DNA of 64,000 nt from Hanleya hanleyi (GCA_036873755.1 JAVTVY010025429.1:45947-109946), one strand, 5' to 3'; shown: positions 27,901 through 42,900, counted from the stretch's first letter. Numbers and translations are program-made. Notes: a model not told the origin generated them from the sequence alone.

Positions 27901-30900
27901 ATATCGCAGAAAGTTTGTTAGGGGGGGCATTTTGGCACCCCCTCCCCCAGGACTGGTAGGGTTAATGGGGGAAGGGAGGGAGCGGGTAAAATCAGGGGAT
28001 GTTTTTTGGTGATGCTAAGACATATGGTTTCAGTAAAATGCATAGAATCGCGTTGAATCAATATGCGAATTTTTGTGTAATTTTTGAAGAAATATGGCGA
28101 AAACATCACTTTTCTGGTACCCCCCATGGCCGCCATTTTGAATTTACCCATGATCCTCTGCTCGGGGGGTCATGCAAATAGGCTCAAAATGACCCCAATA
28201 TGATAATCGGAAAAGTCACGGAGTTTCAGCTCTCAATTTTTGTCGTTCCGGAGATACGAGCAAAATGGGGGCGTAAAGTGCCCCCCCCCCCAGGCCAGGT
28301 AGGGTTAAGGTACAGGGGCGTCGGAAGCAAATTCAAAGTGGTACGGCCACTATCATATCACTTTAGGCGAGGGTCCAGGGGCCGCCGGAAGCTTAATCAC
28401 AAGGTCAGGTACGGACCGGGAAAGGTAGAATGCACCCAGAAACAACCTAGCGTGTATGATAAATTGGACAAACGAACAACGAATTCGTATGAAGCAAACT
28501 AATTTTTTGTTTCGTTGATAAAATAACGTGAACATCAAACGGCATCATGCATATGAACGCACATATTATTTATTCACGGTCGGTGCTCAGAGCCACTAAC
28601 AAATTCACTGGCGCTCTGGACCGATCAAAGTCTTCTTCAACTTGGAAGCTATCAAAACTGCGTAGTTCGTTTGCTTTTCATTTTGTGTTTATTTCTTTCT
28701 TTCTTCGTTTTTTGTTTTTTCTTTCTTTCATATTTTTGTTTATTGCGCAAAAGTGGTACGGCCATGGCTCACCGGATAAATAATCATCGGATAAATGTTG
28801 GAAGATATTCATTTCAATTAAACAAGGTTATTTTATGAAGAGAGGCATCGCCTGCTCTAGAGTACAGTTACGCAGTGTGCATACGCCCCCTTGTTAGGCC
28901 CCATGCAAGCGGAGATGTACAGGCTATTAATAGACACAAAGGCTTGATTCAATTATTACTTTGGGGAACATATAGGGGTTACGCGTTCACGATTGATAAC
29001 ACAACAAAGCAGTGGATAAAACATTCCAATTAGCAAACAATGTAATGTTGTACGAATAATCAGTTTTTTTATTGATAGACATTTTAGAAGTTGGGGACTA
29101 GTAACCAAACGAACTGTTACCAACGTAACCAAACGAACTTTTACCAACTGGGCCGTCCGGACGGTATGGCAGCCCGTTCCTACACTCGTGAAACGGGCAT
29201 AACATGCCGCTCTTCTCGTCACGCTAACCTGCCTGTTCGCAGTGTGCCCCAAAGTCGAGAAGCTCCGTCAATATGGGGACTCTAAATTTACGAAAACGTC
29301 CGTTTTCCTGAACTGACCTGCACAAAGTATTCGGAAGTGGTCACTTTTTCACGACTGCGATATTCACTTCCGGTCACGAATACTTAGGGAACTTACCGTA
29401 TCCATTTTGTATTCATGCTCTAAAGCAGGAAATCTCTGTGAAAATGACATATGAACATATATAAGAATAGCAGAAAATATTTAACTTCACTAATATAGAC
29501 CAGGTGAAACAAAATCTAGCCAAAATAGTTGACCAAACTATCTGCAGTAGCTGAATAACTTGAGGACTTTTTTCTTCTGCTCTTCCTCTCAAAGCCTAAA
29601 GCAGTTAAATAAACAACCAGTCACCCTGGCAACCGTACCAAATTTGCTCAAATTTTTCATGACTACAATACAGGACCATTAGTCCCTACAGGCCTACATA
29701 GCCCCGTAAAAAATTGTAAAATTAAATCGATCGTTATTTATTTTTGGAATGAAGGCGCATTAGGAGACTTACCAACAAGTTCTGAGCTGACCTACTTTTG
29801 ATGAAAATTTCCGGTGATTTTTGATGAAAATCACTGGTGATTCTGACTTGGGCAGTGCCTATCTTAATATAGGCAGGATTTCAACTGGGGGTGGGATTTC
29901 CAAGAGTTCAGTTCGCGTCGGAGTCCTAATGCTTACCCTACTTCATAGGTCCTGTGACGTTAGTCACACTGCTCATGTTAGACTACAACAATATAAATAA
30001 GTTTCCAAAATTTAGTGGCTGTATCGAACACAGTTCTGCAAATATAGTTGGTTACATTCAAGCATATAGGACAGAAATAGAAATTAATATATCTGTAAAG
30101 GGGCATAACTCTGTAAAATACGGACCGAGGGGAGCCACTTTCGATAGGTGCTTGACTTAGCACTAGATAAATAAGTGTTAAAAATTTGGTGGTTGTGTCT
30201 CAAGCGGTTTTGCCTAGAATGCGGTAACTGACGGACGTACGAATGTATGGACAGACGTACGGACGGACGGACGAACGGACATGGCAATGACAATACTCCA
30301 AGGCCAAAATGGCCGAGGGGCAAAAACACACTTTCCCCAAGATCAAGATCGCTTAGAGACAATAGTGCATTTAAGCAATGGCCCATTATTGAAACTGCCG
30401 CTGATAATACTTCATAATCCAAACCTCTTGGTGTGCATGTAAAAGGTTGATGGTCATGTCAAGGTCGCAGTTGTGTTTCCCAAATCCGTTGACAGTGGAG
30501 CCGAATGGCTGAACAGTACACTGTGCAAACAGACCAGACAACATGTCCTCTAGCTTGGAGCAGACGAAGAAACGAAGACGACATCCTAGCTCTGTCAGAT
30601 GTTCATGTTCATAGAGAATCTGCAGTTGTTCAGAGACCTGATAGAAAGAGACAAAATCAGTTAACTTGAAACTACCACTTACTGCAGTTTGCACAGAAGA
30701 TTTCACAGATACGAATGTTAAATTTTACCATATATTGAAGTTGAAAGCTTGGAAAATCTGTTGTGTCTTTCTCTTTCCTTGCCGAGTTGATAAACAGATG
30801 ATACTTGTTCATATATTAAATATGAAAAGCATTCACAAACATGAGCCCATAGGCAAGCCTAGCTACCAGAGCTCCGGGAGAAAAAGCCCCAAATATGTTT

Positions 30901-33900
30901 TAAAATATCCCAAACTTGAACAAAAAGCGTAGGTACCAGTACCAGAAAAAAACGCACCCGGATCTGATCAAAAATGTCATGTACCGAAAAAAATAAGCAC
31001 CATACTTGTACAAAAGGTGACCATACCTGAAACAAAGTAACTGCGCATCTGTTCATGAAACCATGCGTACTGGATTCAATGTCACCCACATGGCTGACAA
31101 TGCCGAACAAGAGCCCAAGGGGCTTCAATATACGCCCGTATATCTGGAGTTACATTGGTTCAAATTTCAAGGTTGTTTAATAGCCTTGATTCCAATTGAT
31201 CTAGCAATCCAGAGAAAGGTCTACAATTTTTTGCTTATAAGAATGTAACATATATCACATCTTATATTGAATGATAAACTAAAATGAGCTTAACTCTTGG
31301 TAACTAGTTGACCTTGAAGCAAGAGCTGAGAGCTCACATATCTCACACTGAAATCGACAATAGTCAAACACAAGAAAATAGTAGTTTTCCTGCAAATGGA
31401 TTCCTTTCAGACGAGAGAATTTTTTATGAAGGAAGAAGAAAGTGATGAAGTAAACCTTTGTTCTTGAGTTAATAAACAGGTGTGAAGTTCATAAAGGACT
31501 CCTCTTCCCGTTAAATTAGTAAATGTATGGTTTTTATTTCACAACACTCAACAGTTTAACTTAATGCAGCTGTTTCAAACATGGGAGACAACTCCACAGG
31601 ACAATACCATATCAATGCAGGGAAAAGAACTTCGAATATTCCAACAATATTCCAACACATTTAGTCAGCTAAGCTTGATTCAGTTTTGGGGGACTGCGAC
31701 CTAGACCTTTGACAAATTGATCTCAATATGTATGGCTCCACTTTGCCATGCGAGTAAGGTATACCCAAAGTTTGGTACCAATCCATACCTTGAAACTAGA
31801 GCTATCGCATGGACAACAAATGTTAATGGAAGAATGGACACGATTTTGGGGTCAGTAACCTTGAACTCTGACCTTGACCTACATTTTGGTATGTGACACA
31901 TTGTGTCCCCCTAATGTATCTACTGACACAAAAAAATGTTATTTTTAATAATATCCTAATTTTGGGGTCAGTGACCTTTGACCTTGACCTAATTTTTGGT
32001 ATGCATCACTTCATTTCCGCCTATTGAATCCACTCACAAAAAATTAGAAATTTTTAATGATTTCCTGATTTTTCAATCACACTGACCTTTGACCTCTGAC
32101 CTTGACCTAAATTTAATATGCAACACATCGTTCCCCCCCTAGGGCATTCACTCACCAAAAATTAGAACTGTTGATAGAAAACTGTCAACGATCAATGATT
32201 TCCTGATTTTTGGCAACAGTGACCTTTGACCTCTGACCTCGACCTCAATTTCGGTACGCGACACATCGTCCCCACCTAGTGTATCCACTCACAAAAAATT
32301 GCAAAACGTTCACAGATATAAACCGGACACGAACACTTCAGTGATTTCCTGTTTTTTTAAGCCAGTGACCTTTGACCTCTGACCTCGACCTTCATTTTGG
32401 TACGCGACACATCGTCTCACCGTAGGGTATCCACTCACCAAAAATTGGAACTGTAGATAGGAAACTGTCCCAGATATAGACCGGACACGGGAACCGGACA
32501 GACGGACAGACGGACGGAAACCGCCATCACATAATACGTCCGCCTTTTGGGCGGGCGTATAAAAAGACAGTGAGGTGAACTGGATTGTCTTCAGTTCCTC
32601 TCACTACGTCAATACCAGAACAATAACACACATTGTAAAGACCCTGGCATATCTCGGCCTAACTGTCGCTCTGCCATTTTAAGTAGTTTGTTTCGTTCTT
32701 TTCTCCTGAAACGCGATACCGATCGTCGATTTGAAGTTTTCAACGGAAATCAATTCTTGTAATAGTAATTTCCCTTTTCCAGTGAACAATATTTTGAACT
32801 TTCCGTCTCTCGTTGCTGCTGGTGTAAAGTTAAACAAGAGCCCAAGGGGCTTCAATATACGCCCGTATATCTGGGATTACATTGCTCCAAATTTGAAGGT
32901 TGTTTATTAGCCTTGATTTCAATTGATAGCTAGCAATCCAGAGAAAGGTCTGCAATTTTGTGCTTCTGAGAATGTAACAGATATCACATCTTAAATTGAA
33001 TGATAAACTAAAATGAGCTTAACTCTTGGAAACAAGTTGATCTTGAAGCAAGAACCATAGTCAAACACAAGAAAATAGTAGTTTTCCTGCAAATGGATTT
33101 CTTTCAGACGAGAAATTTTTTTATGAAAGGAAGAAGAAAGTGATGAAGTAAACTATTGTTCTTGAGTTGATAAACAGGTATGAAGTTCATAAAGGACCCC
33201 TCTCCCCGTTTATGTATGGTTTATATTTCACAACAGTTTAACTAAATGTAGCTGTTTCAAACAAGGGAGACAACTCCACAGGACAAATGCCTTATACATG
33301 TAGGGGAGAGAACTCTGAATATTCCAACCTAACACATATAGTCAGCTAAACTTGATTCAGTTTTGGGTGACCTTGACCTTTGACAAATTGATATATGGCT
33401 CCTCTTCGCCATGCGAGTAAGGTATTTGATACTATTCCATACCTTGAAACTAGAGACATAGCATGGACAACAAATGTGAATGTATGAATGGGCAGAAAGA
33501 AGCATCGCATTACATGACCTCGTCTTCGACAGGCATATAAAAATGTGACTTAATGATTTCCTGATTTTGGGGTCACAGTGACCTTGACCTTTGACCTAGA
33601 CCTAAATTTTGGAACACAACACATCGTCTTCCAAAAAAAATCCTGATTTTTATGAATTTCATGATTTTGGGGGTCACAGTAAGCTTGACGTTCGGCCTTG
33701 ACCTACATTTTGGTACGTGACACATCATGTTCCCCTAATGTATCTACTGACACAAAAAAAAGTAATTTTCAAAGATTTCTTGATTCTGGGGTCACAGTGA
33801 CCTTGACTATTGACCTCGACCTAAATTTTGGTACATGACAAACCATCTCTCTATAATTTCTCAATGGACAGAATTTTTTTTTAACAATTTCACGATTTTG

Positions 33901-36900
33901 GGGTCACCTTGACCTACATTTTGGTATGTGACACATCGTGTCCCCCTAATGTATCTACTGACACAAAAAATTGTTATTTTTAATAATTTCCGGATTTTTG
34001 GGTCACAGTGACCTTTGACCGTGACCTACATCTTGGTATTCGACACTTCATTTCCCCCTACTGAATCCACTCACAAAAAATTAGAAATTTTTAATGATTT
34101 CCTGATTTTTCGGTAACTCTGACCTTTGACCTCGACCTACATTTGGTATGCAACACATCATTCCCCCCTAGGGCATTCAATCACCAAAAATTAGAACTGT
34201 AGATAGAAAACTGTCAATGATCAATGATTTCCTGATTTTAGGCAACAGTGACCTTTGACCTCTGACCTCGACCTCAATTTTGGTACGCGACACATCGTCT
34301 CCACATAGCGTATCCCACTCACAAAAAATTGCAACTGTCAACAGAAAAAGTTCACAGATATAGACCGGACACGAACACTTCAGTGATTTCCTGTTTTTTG
34401 AGCCAGTGACCTTTGACCTCTGACCTTCATTTTGGTACACGACACATCATCTCCCCGTAGGGTATCCACTCACCAAAAATTAGAACTGTAGATAGAAAAC
34501 TGTCCCAGATATAGACCGGACACGAGGGACGGACGAACAGATGGACACACGAATGGAAACCGCCATCACATAATACGTCCGCCTTTTGGTGGGCGTATAA
34601 AAACGTGATCTAATTGATCAATAGTTTATAGAATAACCCGTATATTTGAAAATCCCGTTGGCCATCTGTGTCCTAGATCGCCAGAAAAAAAGGTGGTCAT
34701 CACCTTTTGAGGATGATGATTTTGCCTCATCTCCTTTAAAAGGTGATGAACTAAATTTACAATCATTGTTCATCACTCTTCAGAGGTAATGACCATCATT
34801 ATTAAAGGTGATCATAAATAAGGTTCATCACCTTTTCGGGCATTTGCATACACTTCGCCATCCATAAGATGGCTTGCGAATCGTGAGTCTCCATTATTGT
34901 GGAGCGATATCCGGTATATTACGGGATTCTGTTCGGCTTTCATCCGGCAGAGAACAGACTCGAGAAATCTGATAAATTACAGGTTTTCAAACCACTTGGG
35001 AAACAGATATAGGCTAGGCTTACAAAATATATAGGTATAAATAACTTTTGTATCACCCAAGAGGTGTGGTAGATCTGTAATTTTCAACAAGTAGGGCATC
35101 ACATGATTCGAAAATGGCGAGTTACGTTGGGGTTACGTCGGTAGACTTTAGCTGATTGGCTGACGAAGTCACGTGGTATTGATTGCTGGAAATTCCCTCT
35201 CGCACTTGCCGAAAGTAGGCTGTAAATGGATACACACGATCCCAGGGTCAGTCTTACCGCGTATAGATGCATAGAGACCGAGATGGTTACAGGTTGCTTT
35301 TCGGGATGATAGTTAGCGCCTTTTTTCTGGTTGTGTTGTAAGAAATAATTTCTATAAAATAATTAGATAGAAATTCAATCTTTTGTAGGATTATTTTAGA
35401 GTGGTATAATGATTTTGGACCATGGTATACATTATCCACAATAAGCCATCTTTGTTATAAATTGCTATTTTATCGCATTGTATATATGTAGCAATCTTGG
35501 TTGATTCTATGCCATGATATAAAGTATTCAAATGCATTCATATACATCATGTGTACTATGGTATCAAATATTCACAATCATTGCCAACCACACAAATGCA
35601 GAAATGTACTGTCAGTGTCAAGAGATTGCATATATTCGCAAACTTTTCAATACCAAACACCATAGTCTATTCAGCTTGTTTCTAGACATTTCATTTTGGG
35701 GACATTTTATTTTATTTTGTGCATCACTGTATTTTATAATTGTTTTATCCTTGCCGATTCAATCGATTTGAGTTGATGAAATAGAGCATTTCTGACTTTT
35801 ATGATTTATTTTGGTCCCTTACTCCCTTGTGCACTAATTCCCACACATAGTGCATCCTAATTAAAAACTTCTATTTTCTAGCCGAGAAAACGTCGTCCAA
35901 GAAAATGCAATCTCTCCTTAAAGGTGAAATGCAAAGGTTTTCAAATTTTTCTTTTTATATACTTCATGGGCTAGTTAATGGTGGAAATATCAGCCTATGT
36001 ATTTCGTTTGGTTTTATTTTAAGTATTTTGTCTCCTGGTAGCTTTTGAAAAGTGCTTCAAAGTTGGTATCTCAAGGCCGGCTAATTTGAGAAATGAAATC
36101 CGCATCGCTTATCTGCCCTTGTTTGACGATGTTTTGCGACATCACATACGACCACCTGGCCGAGAGTCAATACTTGTAACGTTCAGTCTCCAGGCAGCTG
36201 GTCTGACGTGACTTCACAATCAAGGAAAGATAAGCGATGACGTTTTGCAAATCTGAATTCAGCTGTGCTAGGAATACCAACTTTTAAAAAGATTCTAACA
36301 GACAAGATAATTCAAATTTCACCAAGTGAAGTAGATAGACTGGTATTTCTATCATTATTCAACGTATATAAAATGTGAAAAGGAGAATCTAAAAACTTTT
36401 GCATTCCACCTTTAAACATGTTAAAGAGACGGAAGGTTGGGAGAAGACCAACGCTTGCTGGCAACGATTGCGAAGATGCACCAGAACATAGCACTCTAAT
36501 TAAGAGACACCTTGAAAACATTTCCATTGACATATCCCCATTAAATGAAGTGGAAAAACGTTTAGCAGTTGACCTCGACGACCGTATCCTCCCCAACATA
36601 TAATGTTTGAATCACAATGTAAGTCAGGGGATGTGCTACAGCTGTGGGAAGCAAATCCAGTGTGTTGATTCTGTTTCATCAAAATCGTGTGTCCGTGAGC
36701 TAAGCTTGGGATTGTGTGAGATTTGTGGCAACAGTGCAAGCTGTATCAAAGAAATAATAATAAATAATTCACATGGCATTCAGGCAAATTTATTTTTTGT
36801 TTCCTACCACAAGTTATACTATCTTGAAGGAAGGCTGTGAGCTCTCTAATATTTATTTCAGAAGCAACGAGAAAGGGAAAGTTCAAAACAATACTGGAAA

Positions 36901-39900
36901 AGGGAAATAATTTACTCTTACAAGACATGACTTTTGTCGAAAACTGCCAATCCACGATCGGTATCGCGTTTCAGGAGAAAAGTATGCCACAAACTGATTA
37001 AAATGGCAGAGCGACAGTTAGGCCAGGGTATGCCAGGGTTTTTAGAAGGTGCGTTATTGTTCTGGTATTGACGTAGTGAGAGGAACTGAAGAAAATCCAC
37101 TTCACCTCACTGTCATTTTCGGTGTTGTCAGCCATGTTGTGGGTGACATTGAATCCAGTATACGTGGTTTCATAAACAGATACGCGGTTACTTTGTTTCA
37201 GGTATGGTCGCGTTTTCTACAAGTATGGTGCTTTTTTTTTCCGGCACAAGCTTTTTGATCAGATCCGGATGCATTTTTTTTCCGGTACCTACGCTTTTTG
37301 TTCAAGTTTGGAATATTTTTAAACATATTTGGGGCTTTTCTTCCGGAGCTCTGGTAGGCTTGATAGGGCTTCAGAATATACCCACAGATTTACTCATATT
37401 TAAGTATACGTATCTCCCCTGTGACAGTTTTATACATCCCTTGATAATTTGTCTTCAGTAGCAATAAATATTCATCATAACAATAATAATGTATCAATTT
37501 TATGAAGGTGTATGTCACTACAACTAGTGAACGGCATCTCAGTTTTTTTAATTTCTGCCTAGTTCTATTTTTATAGCATTTTAACTAAAATGAATTGACA
37601 AAATTTTATTATCGTACAACTTTCTACATTAAAGTTAAATAATTAAAAAACTAAGCCGAACTTATGAAAACTGAGAGGTCATTTGCTAGATCACAAAATA
37701 AATAACAGGCATGCCAAATTTCACAAGCGTAGCAGGAATACTTTTTGAGAAGTACGAGTTGAAATCTTGAATTTTGACAAAAAACATGAAATGCTAGAAA
37801 TCTGTCAAAAACCATCCGGTTATACATTTGAACGAGTACTTATAATATTTGTCATGAATTCTGTTACGAAATACATATGGCAACCTGCCATATACAACCT
37901 AGTCACCAACGTAATCACACAGTCATATAAAAGGTTAATCTGTTACCAGTGGAGTACAGGACCACTCAACTTAATCAGTTTAACTTATATATTCCACATA
38001 TTTTGAGAACTAAATTTTAGAACCTTAAACTGAACCACTTATTAAGTTTGATTTCATTTTTGACAAATTTTGACCCTCAGGGGGATACGTATCCTTAATA
38101 ATTGCAATCCCATATGATGAACAGGTGATGTAAAGGACCTTGCGCGATTTGATGGGGATTCGGCCCCCATGAGGTGCGGTTTGGAGTGCCAAAATGAAAT
38201 ATCGCGTAGGAAAGAAATTTTTCCGTTAGCTTAAAGAATATTATCTTGTCGTATGTTCAGAGTAATTGTCAGGCACTCGGTCTTGGCGTTCTTGAATAAC
38301 AACCCATTGAAGAAGTGTATTCGTGCAAAATCGTCAGTTTTGGGGTAAAATAACTACCTTATTTTCTCTATAAACGTGTGAGGCCAGTCGAGAACCAAAA
38401 CAAACTTTACAAAAAAATGTTAGTTGAGTCAATACTTAATGGTTGTTCAAAGATGATTTTGGTTCTCGACTGGCTTCATATGTAAAATTAAAACTTTATT
38501 AGATGTATTCTTTCACGTGGAGTGCTGAACATTAAATGGGATAATTCAGGATAGCACGCCTGTCGCATGGCGCGGTGGTGTAATGGATAAGAGCGCGTTA
38601 TTTTGAACTTCTTGCATGTGCCGATCGGGTTCGAATCCCATAAAGGGCTAACCGCATTTTTTTCTTGTCATAATTTATTGTCACTTCCGTCCCCCATTTC
38701 GATGCACATTCAGAATACGAGAAAGAACACAGTTATTATTTACATCAATACAGTAGCCACTACTAAAAAAATAATATGGATTTTGAAGATATTATTTTTC
38801 TGTGCATTTACGAATATGTGTGCCGTTATAAATGTAGCTCAGCATGAAAAGAACCAATTTACCTGCAAATAAAGCAAGGAATATTGTACTCAAGTGGGAG
38901 TTTATAAATCTAACTTCTATCTGAATTGTTCACAGTAAGCTCTCTATGACGCTTGAAATATTTACGATTTTGAATTGGGCTATATAAAGGTGAAATCGAC
39001 AATGGTATGGTCGTTGTGTGCAAGCGAAGAAAAAAGGCCAAATGCGCAATATATCTGTTGAGCAGTTAGACTGGGGTAATATATCGCATTCGCAAGATGG
39101 TTTGATTTGCAACTCAGGCCGACAGAGGTTTTACAAATGGAAGAGAACTGGGTGACCGATTGATGCTACGACACACCAAGCTATTAGCTGAAGGTAAGTC
39201 AGGCGGTGCCAAGTCTCCAAAGTAATAACATTGCCAATAGTATCTTGCGCCAAAAGTCACCGACGGTGTACTCTTTGCAAGTGCAGTAGGGGTAGATTTG
39301 TGGTGATACCAGGCTCGGCTTGATTGGATTTGTTTAGCAGCAAGATGTGTTGGTTCCCGCCGGTTGTAGATGTTTCTCCAAACATCTCGATAGAAAACAA
39401 GATGGGCGAATCGGTGGATGTAATGACACTGCGTCGACATTTCACAGACATGGATGCTGATGTAATCTCGACATTACTAGACAGGATGAGGAATCGAGTT
39501 GGTAGAAGTAGGAAGCAGAAGACCGACTTCGAAGATGTCGCATTATTGTCGGATGATATTATGTTTTCATTGATATTCGTGGCACACGTCGTGATATAAT
39601 ATATACATAGCTGGTGCAAATGTTAACACTATCAACATGTAATGATCTGCCATCGACGAATCAACTTTTTTTACATTAATGAAGTTTTAATTTTTGTCGC
39701 CAAATTAATGTGAAACGCTGACTGAGAACAGTGTGGCCTTACTCATACGGCAGCGCTTGTAAGATATTTGGCAGTCCACCCAATCTCACTGAAGTCACGT
39801 GATTTGTAATGGTCGGACTGGTAAAAGTTGAAGAGGGGGCCAAAAGGCCGCAATAGCGTGCGATGTCCTTTGGAATTCACTTGCAGATCTATACATGATT

Positions 39901-42900
39901 TTGGTGTGCAACAATGATAGTTACAGCATTTCCTTGTTTGAGACTTCAATGGCCCCAGCATGGACCTTTGTCTTCAAAATCATTATGTTTTTTGTTTCAT
40001 TCCTTCACATTAGAGATATTGTCATAGTTTAAAATGCCTGAAATGGAACAAGAAAAAATGCTTTTGGAGCCGTTTTCAAAAACTTTGCGGTTCACCTTTA
40101 AGTATTTGTATGCACTCACTGATTTAGCGGAGGAGAGATCCGAGATCTGGAGTGGTCCATGTGTATCATAGTTAACAGTCAGCGGGATATGTGACTTGTT
40201 TGATGGGCTGGAATTCTTGAGAAATAATAATACACGGGACTGGACAGGTATCTGCTCTAGGTTATCGAAGTGTGAGGCCGTAGAGAGCACGTTATTCACA
40301 GCTGCCTTACTGTCCATCTCTATAAGGACATAGTGCTGAGGGAATAAAGGATATGAGTGGAGAATGTACAGCACTGTATTAATCATCACATTTCATAAAC
40401 ATGCACATTTCCATACATTATCAGGACTTAATAGCATATTTTCCTTTCAAGTTGCTTACCCTATCTCTTCTAATTATTCAGATGGCAAAGCTCAACTTCA
40501 GGCTAGCCTACTGTGAAGAGAAATTCTGCAAACATTCTACAAATTTCACTAGCTATCTTTGCGATTCTTGGGATAAATAAGATCTATGCCACACGACAGT
40601 ATTCAGCCTCAGTTGACAAGATGGATTTTTTCTGCTTCAAAGTCTAAAAATATTACTGTTCCAAAAATGAGAAGAAATAGGGTAGCCTTAAATGACACAT
40701 ATACACTCTAGTTACAATCAGTATTACTGTAAACTCTCTAATGATTCAAACACTTTCAGTTGTAGAGCAGCTATTTAGTCAAATAAATTAAACATGTAGC
40801 TTCGCAAAAAGATCCAGTCCTTTGCGGTGGCACATCATTTGAGGCTGCACATCCTTAGCAATGCATTTGAAATATCAATACATTTATTATAAAAAATATT
40901 ATTTCTATGTCAGTGATGTTGAGGTTGGATTGAAAGAGGAACTATATTATAAAACTTGAAATAAAGATTAGATTGTGTTTTTTTTTAAAGTAAGCTTATA
41001 CATATCACTGCATATATATCTGATGAAAACTAGAGGTTCCGCTTTGACCCTTGAGTTGCCGCTCCGGCATGAAGCCTATGCTGGTTGTTTTTTTGGGCAA
41101 AAACATACGTCTCCCCCAACCTCCCACCTTGCCTTGAATGGGCACATAATTTAAGGGAAAGTGCTATAAAATGAATGTAGCAATAAGTATCTTAAACAAA
41201 GCTGCGTATCTAAAAATATTAATTACAAAGAAGCGATTTTCATTGTATATACATGTACAAGTAGATGAACGGTTGGACGGACATCGGACACGGATGAATG
41301 CATGCACACATACACTAAACCCTGATCAAATGCGGGGGCTATCCCAATGAAGCTTCCATCCAAGTTTGGTGAAATTCCATCCAATAGTTCTCAAGGTATC
41401 TTGCAGATAAAGCCTGTATATACATGTACAAGCAGATGGACGGACGGACGGACACCGGACGAATGCAGGCACACACACCAAAACCTAGTCAAATGAGGGG
41501 GCTATCCTAATGAAGCTTCCATCCAAGTTTGGTGAAATTCTGTTCAGTAGTTCTCCAGATATCTTGCAGACAAGCCCTGTATATACATGTACAAGTAGAC
41601 GGACGGACGGACACCGGACATGGATGAATGCACGCACACACACCAAAACCTAATCAAATGAGGGGCTATCCCACTATAGCTTCTATCCAAGGGGAGTGAG
41701 ATTCCGTCCAGTAGTTCTCAAGATATCTTGCAGACAAGGCCTGTACATACATGTACAAGTAGATGGATGGACAGACGGACACCGGACACGGATGAATGCA
41801 CGCACATACACCAAAACCTAATCAAATGAGGGGGCTATCCCAATGAAGCTTCCATCCAAGTTTGGTGAAATTCTGTCCAGTAGTTCTCCAGATATCTTGC
41901 AGACAAGCCCTGTATATACATGTACAAGTAGATGGACGGACGGACAGACACCGGACATGGACGAATGCACGCACACACACCAAAACATAATCAAATGAGG
42001 GGGGCTATCCCACTGAAGCTTCCATCCAAGTGTGGTGAAATTCCGTTCAGTAGTTCTCAAGATATCTTGCAGACAAGGCCTGTATATACATGTACAAGTA
42101 GATGGACGGACGGACGGACACCGGACACGGATGAACGCATGCACACAAACCAAAACCTAGTCAAATGAGGGGGCTATCCCAATGAAGCTTTCATCCAAGT
42201 TTGGTGAAATTCCATCTAGTAGTTCTCCAGATATCTTGCAGACAAGCCCTGTATATACATGTATAAGTAGATGGACGGACGGACGGACACCGGACACGGA
42301 TGAATGAACCCACATACACCAAAACCTAATCAAATGAGGGGGCTATCCCAATGAAGCTTCCATCCAAGTTTGGTGAAATTCCATCCAGTAGTTCTCCAGA
42401 TATCTTGCAGACAAGCCCTGTATATACATGTACAAGTAGATGGACGGACGGACGGACACCGGACATGGATGAATGCACGCACACACACCAAAATCTAATC
42501 AAATGAGGGGGCTATCCCACTAAAGCTTCCATCCAAGTGGGGTGAAATTCCGTCCAGTAGTTCTCAAGATATCTTGCAGACAAGGCCTGTATATACATGT
42601 ACAAGTAGATGGACGGACGGACGGACACCGGACACGGATGAATGCACGCACATACACCAAAACCTAATCAAATGAGGGGGCTATCCCAATGAAGCTTCCA
42701 TCCAAGTTTGGTGAAATTCCATCCAGTAGTTCTCAAGATATCTTGCAGACAAGGCAAGGGGACGGACAGACATCCATCCAGACATCCATCCAGACAGACA
42801 GCACAAACACTAGATGTCTCCCCACAACATAGTTGGGGGAGACATAACAAGTAGTTGGGAACAACTGACCAGTGAGCAATTTAGAGTACGGTCTTGGTGA

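Noticed and set aside
38567..38645. Functional tRNA gene
   Set aside because: B box is perfect but the acceptor stem does not pair and the T stem has mismatches.
41818..42168. ORFs of 78-111 codons in the 41-42.8 kb array
   Set aside because: They follow the 168-bp unit and GGAC microsatellite; no domain and both strands open.
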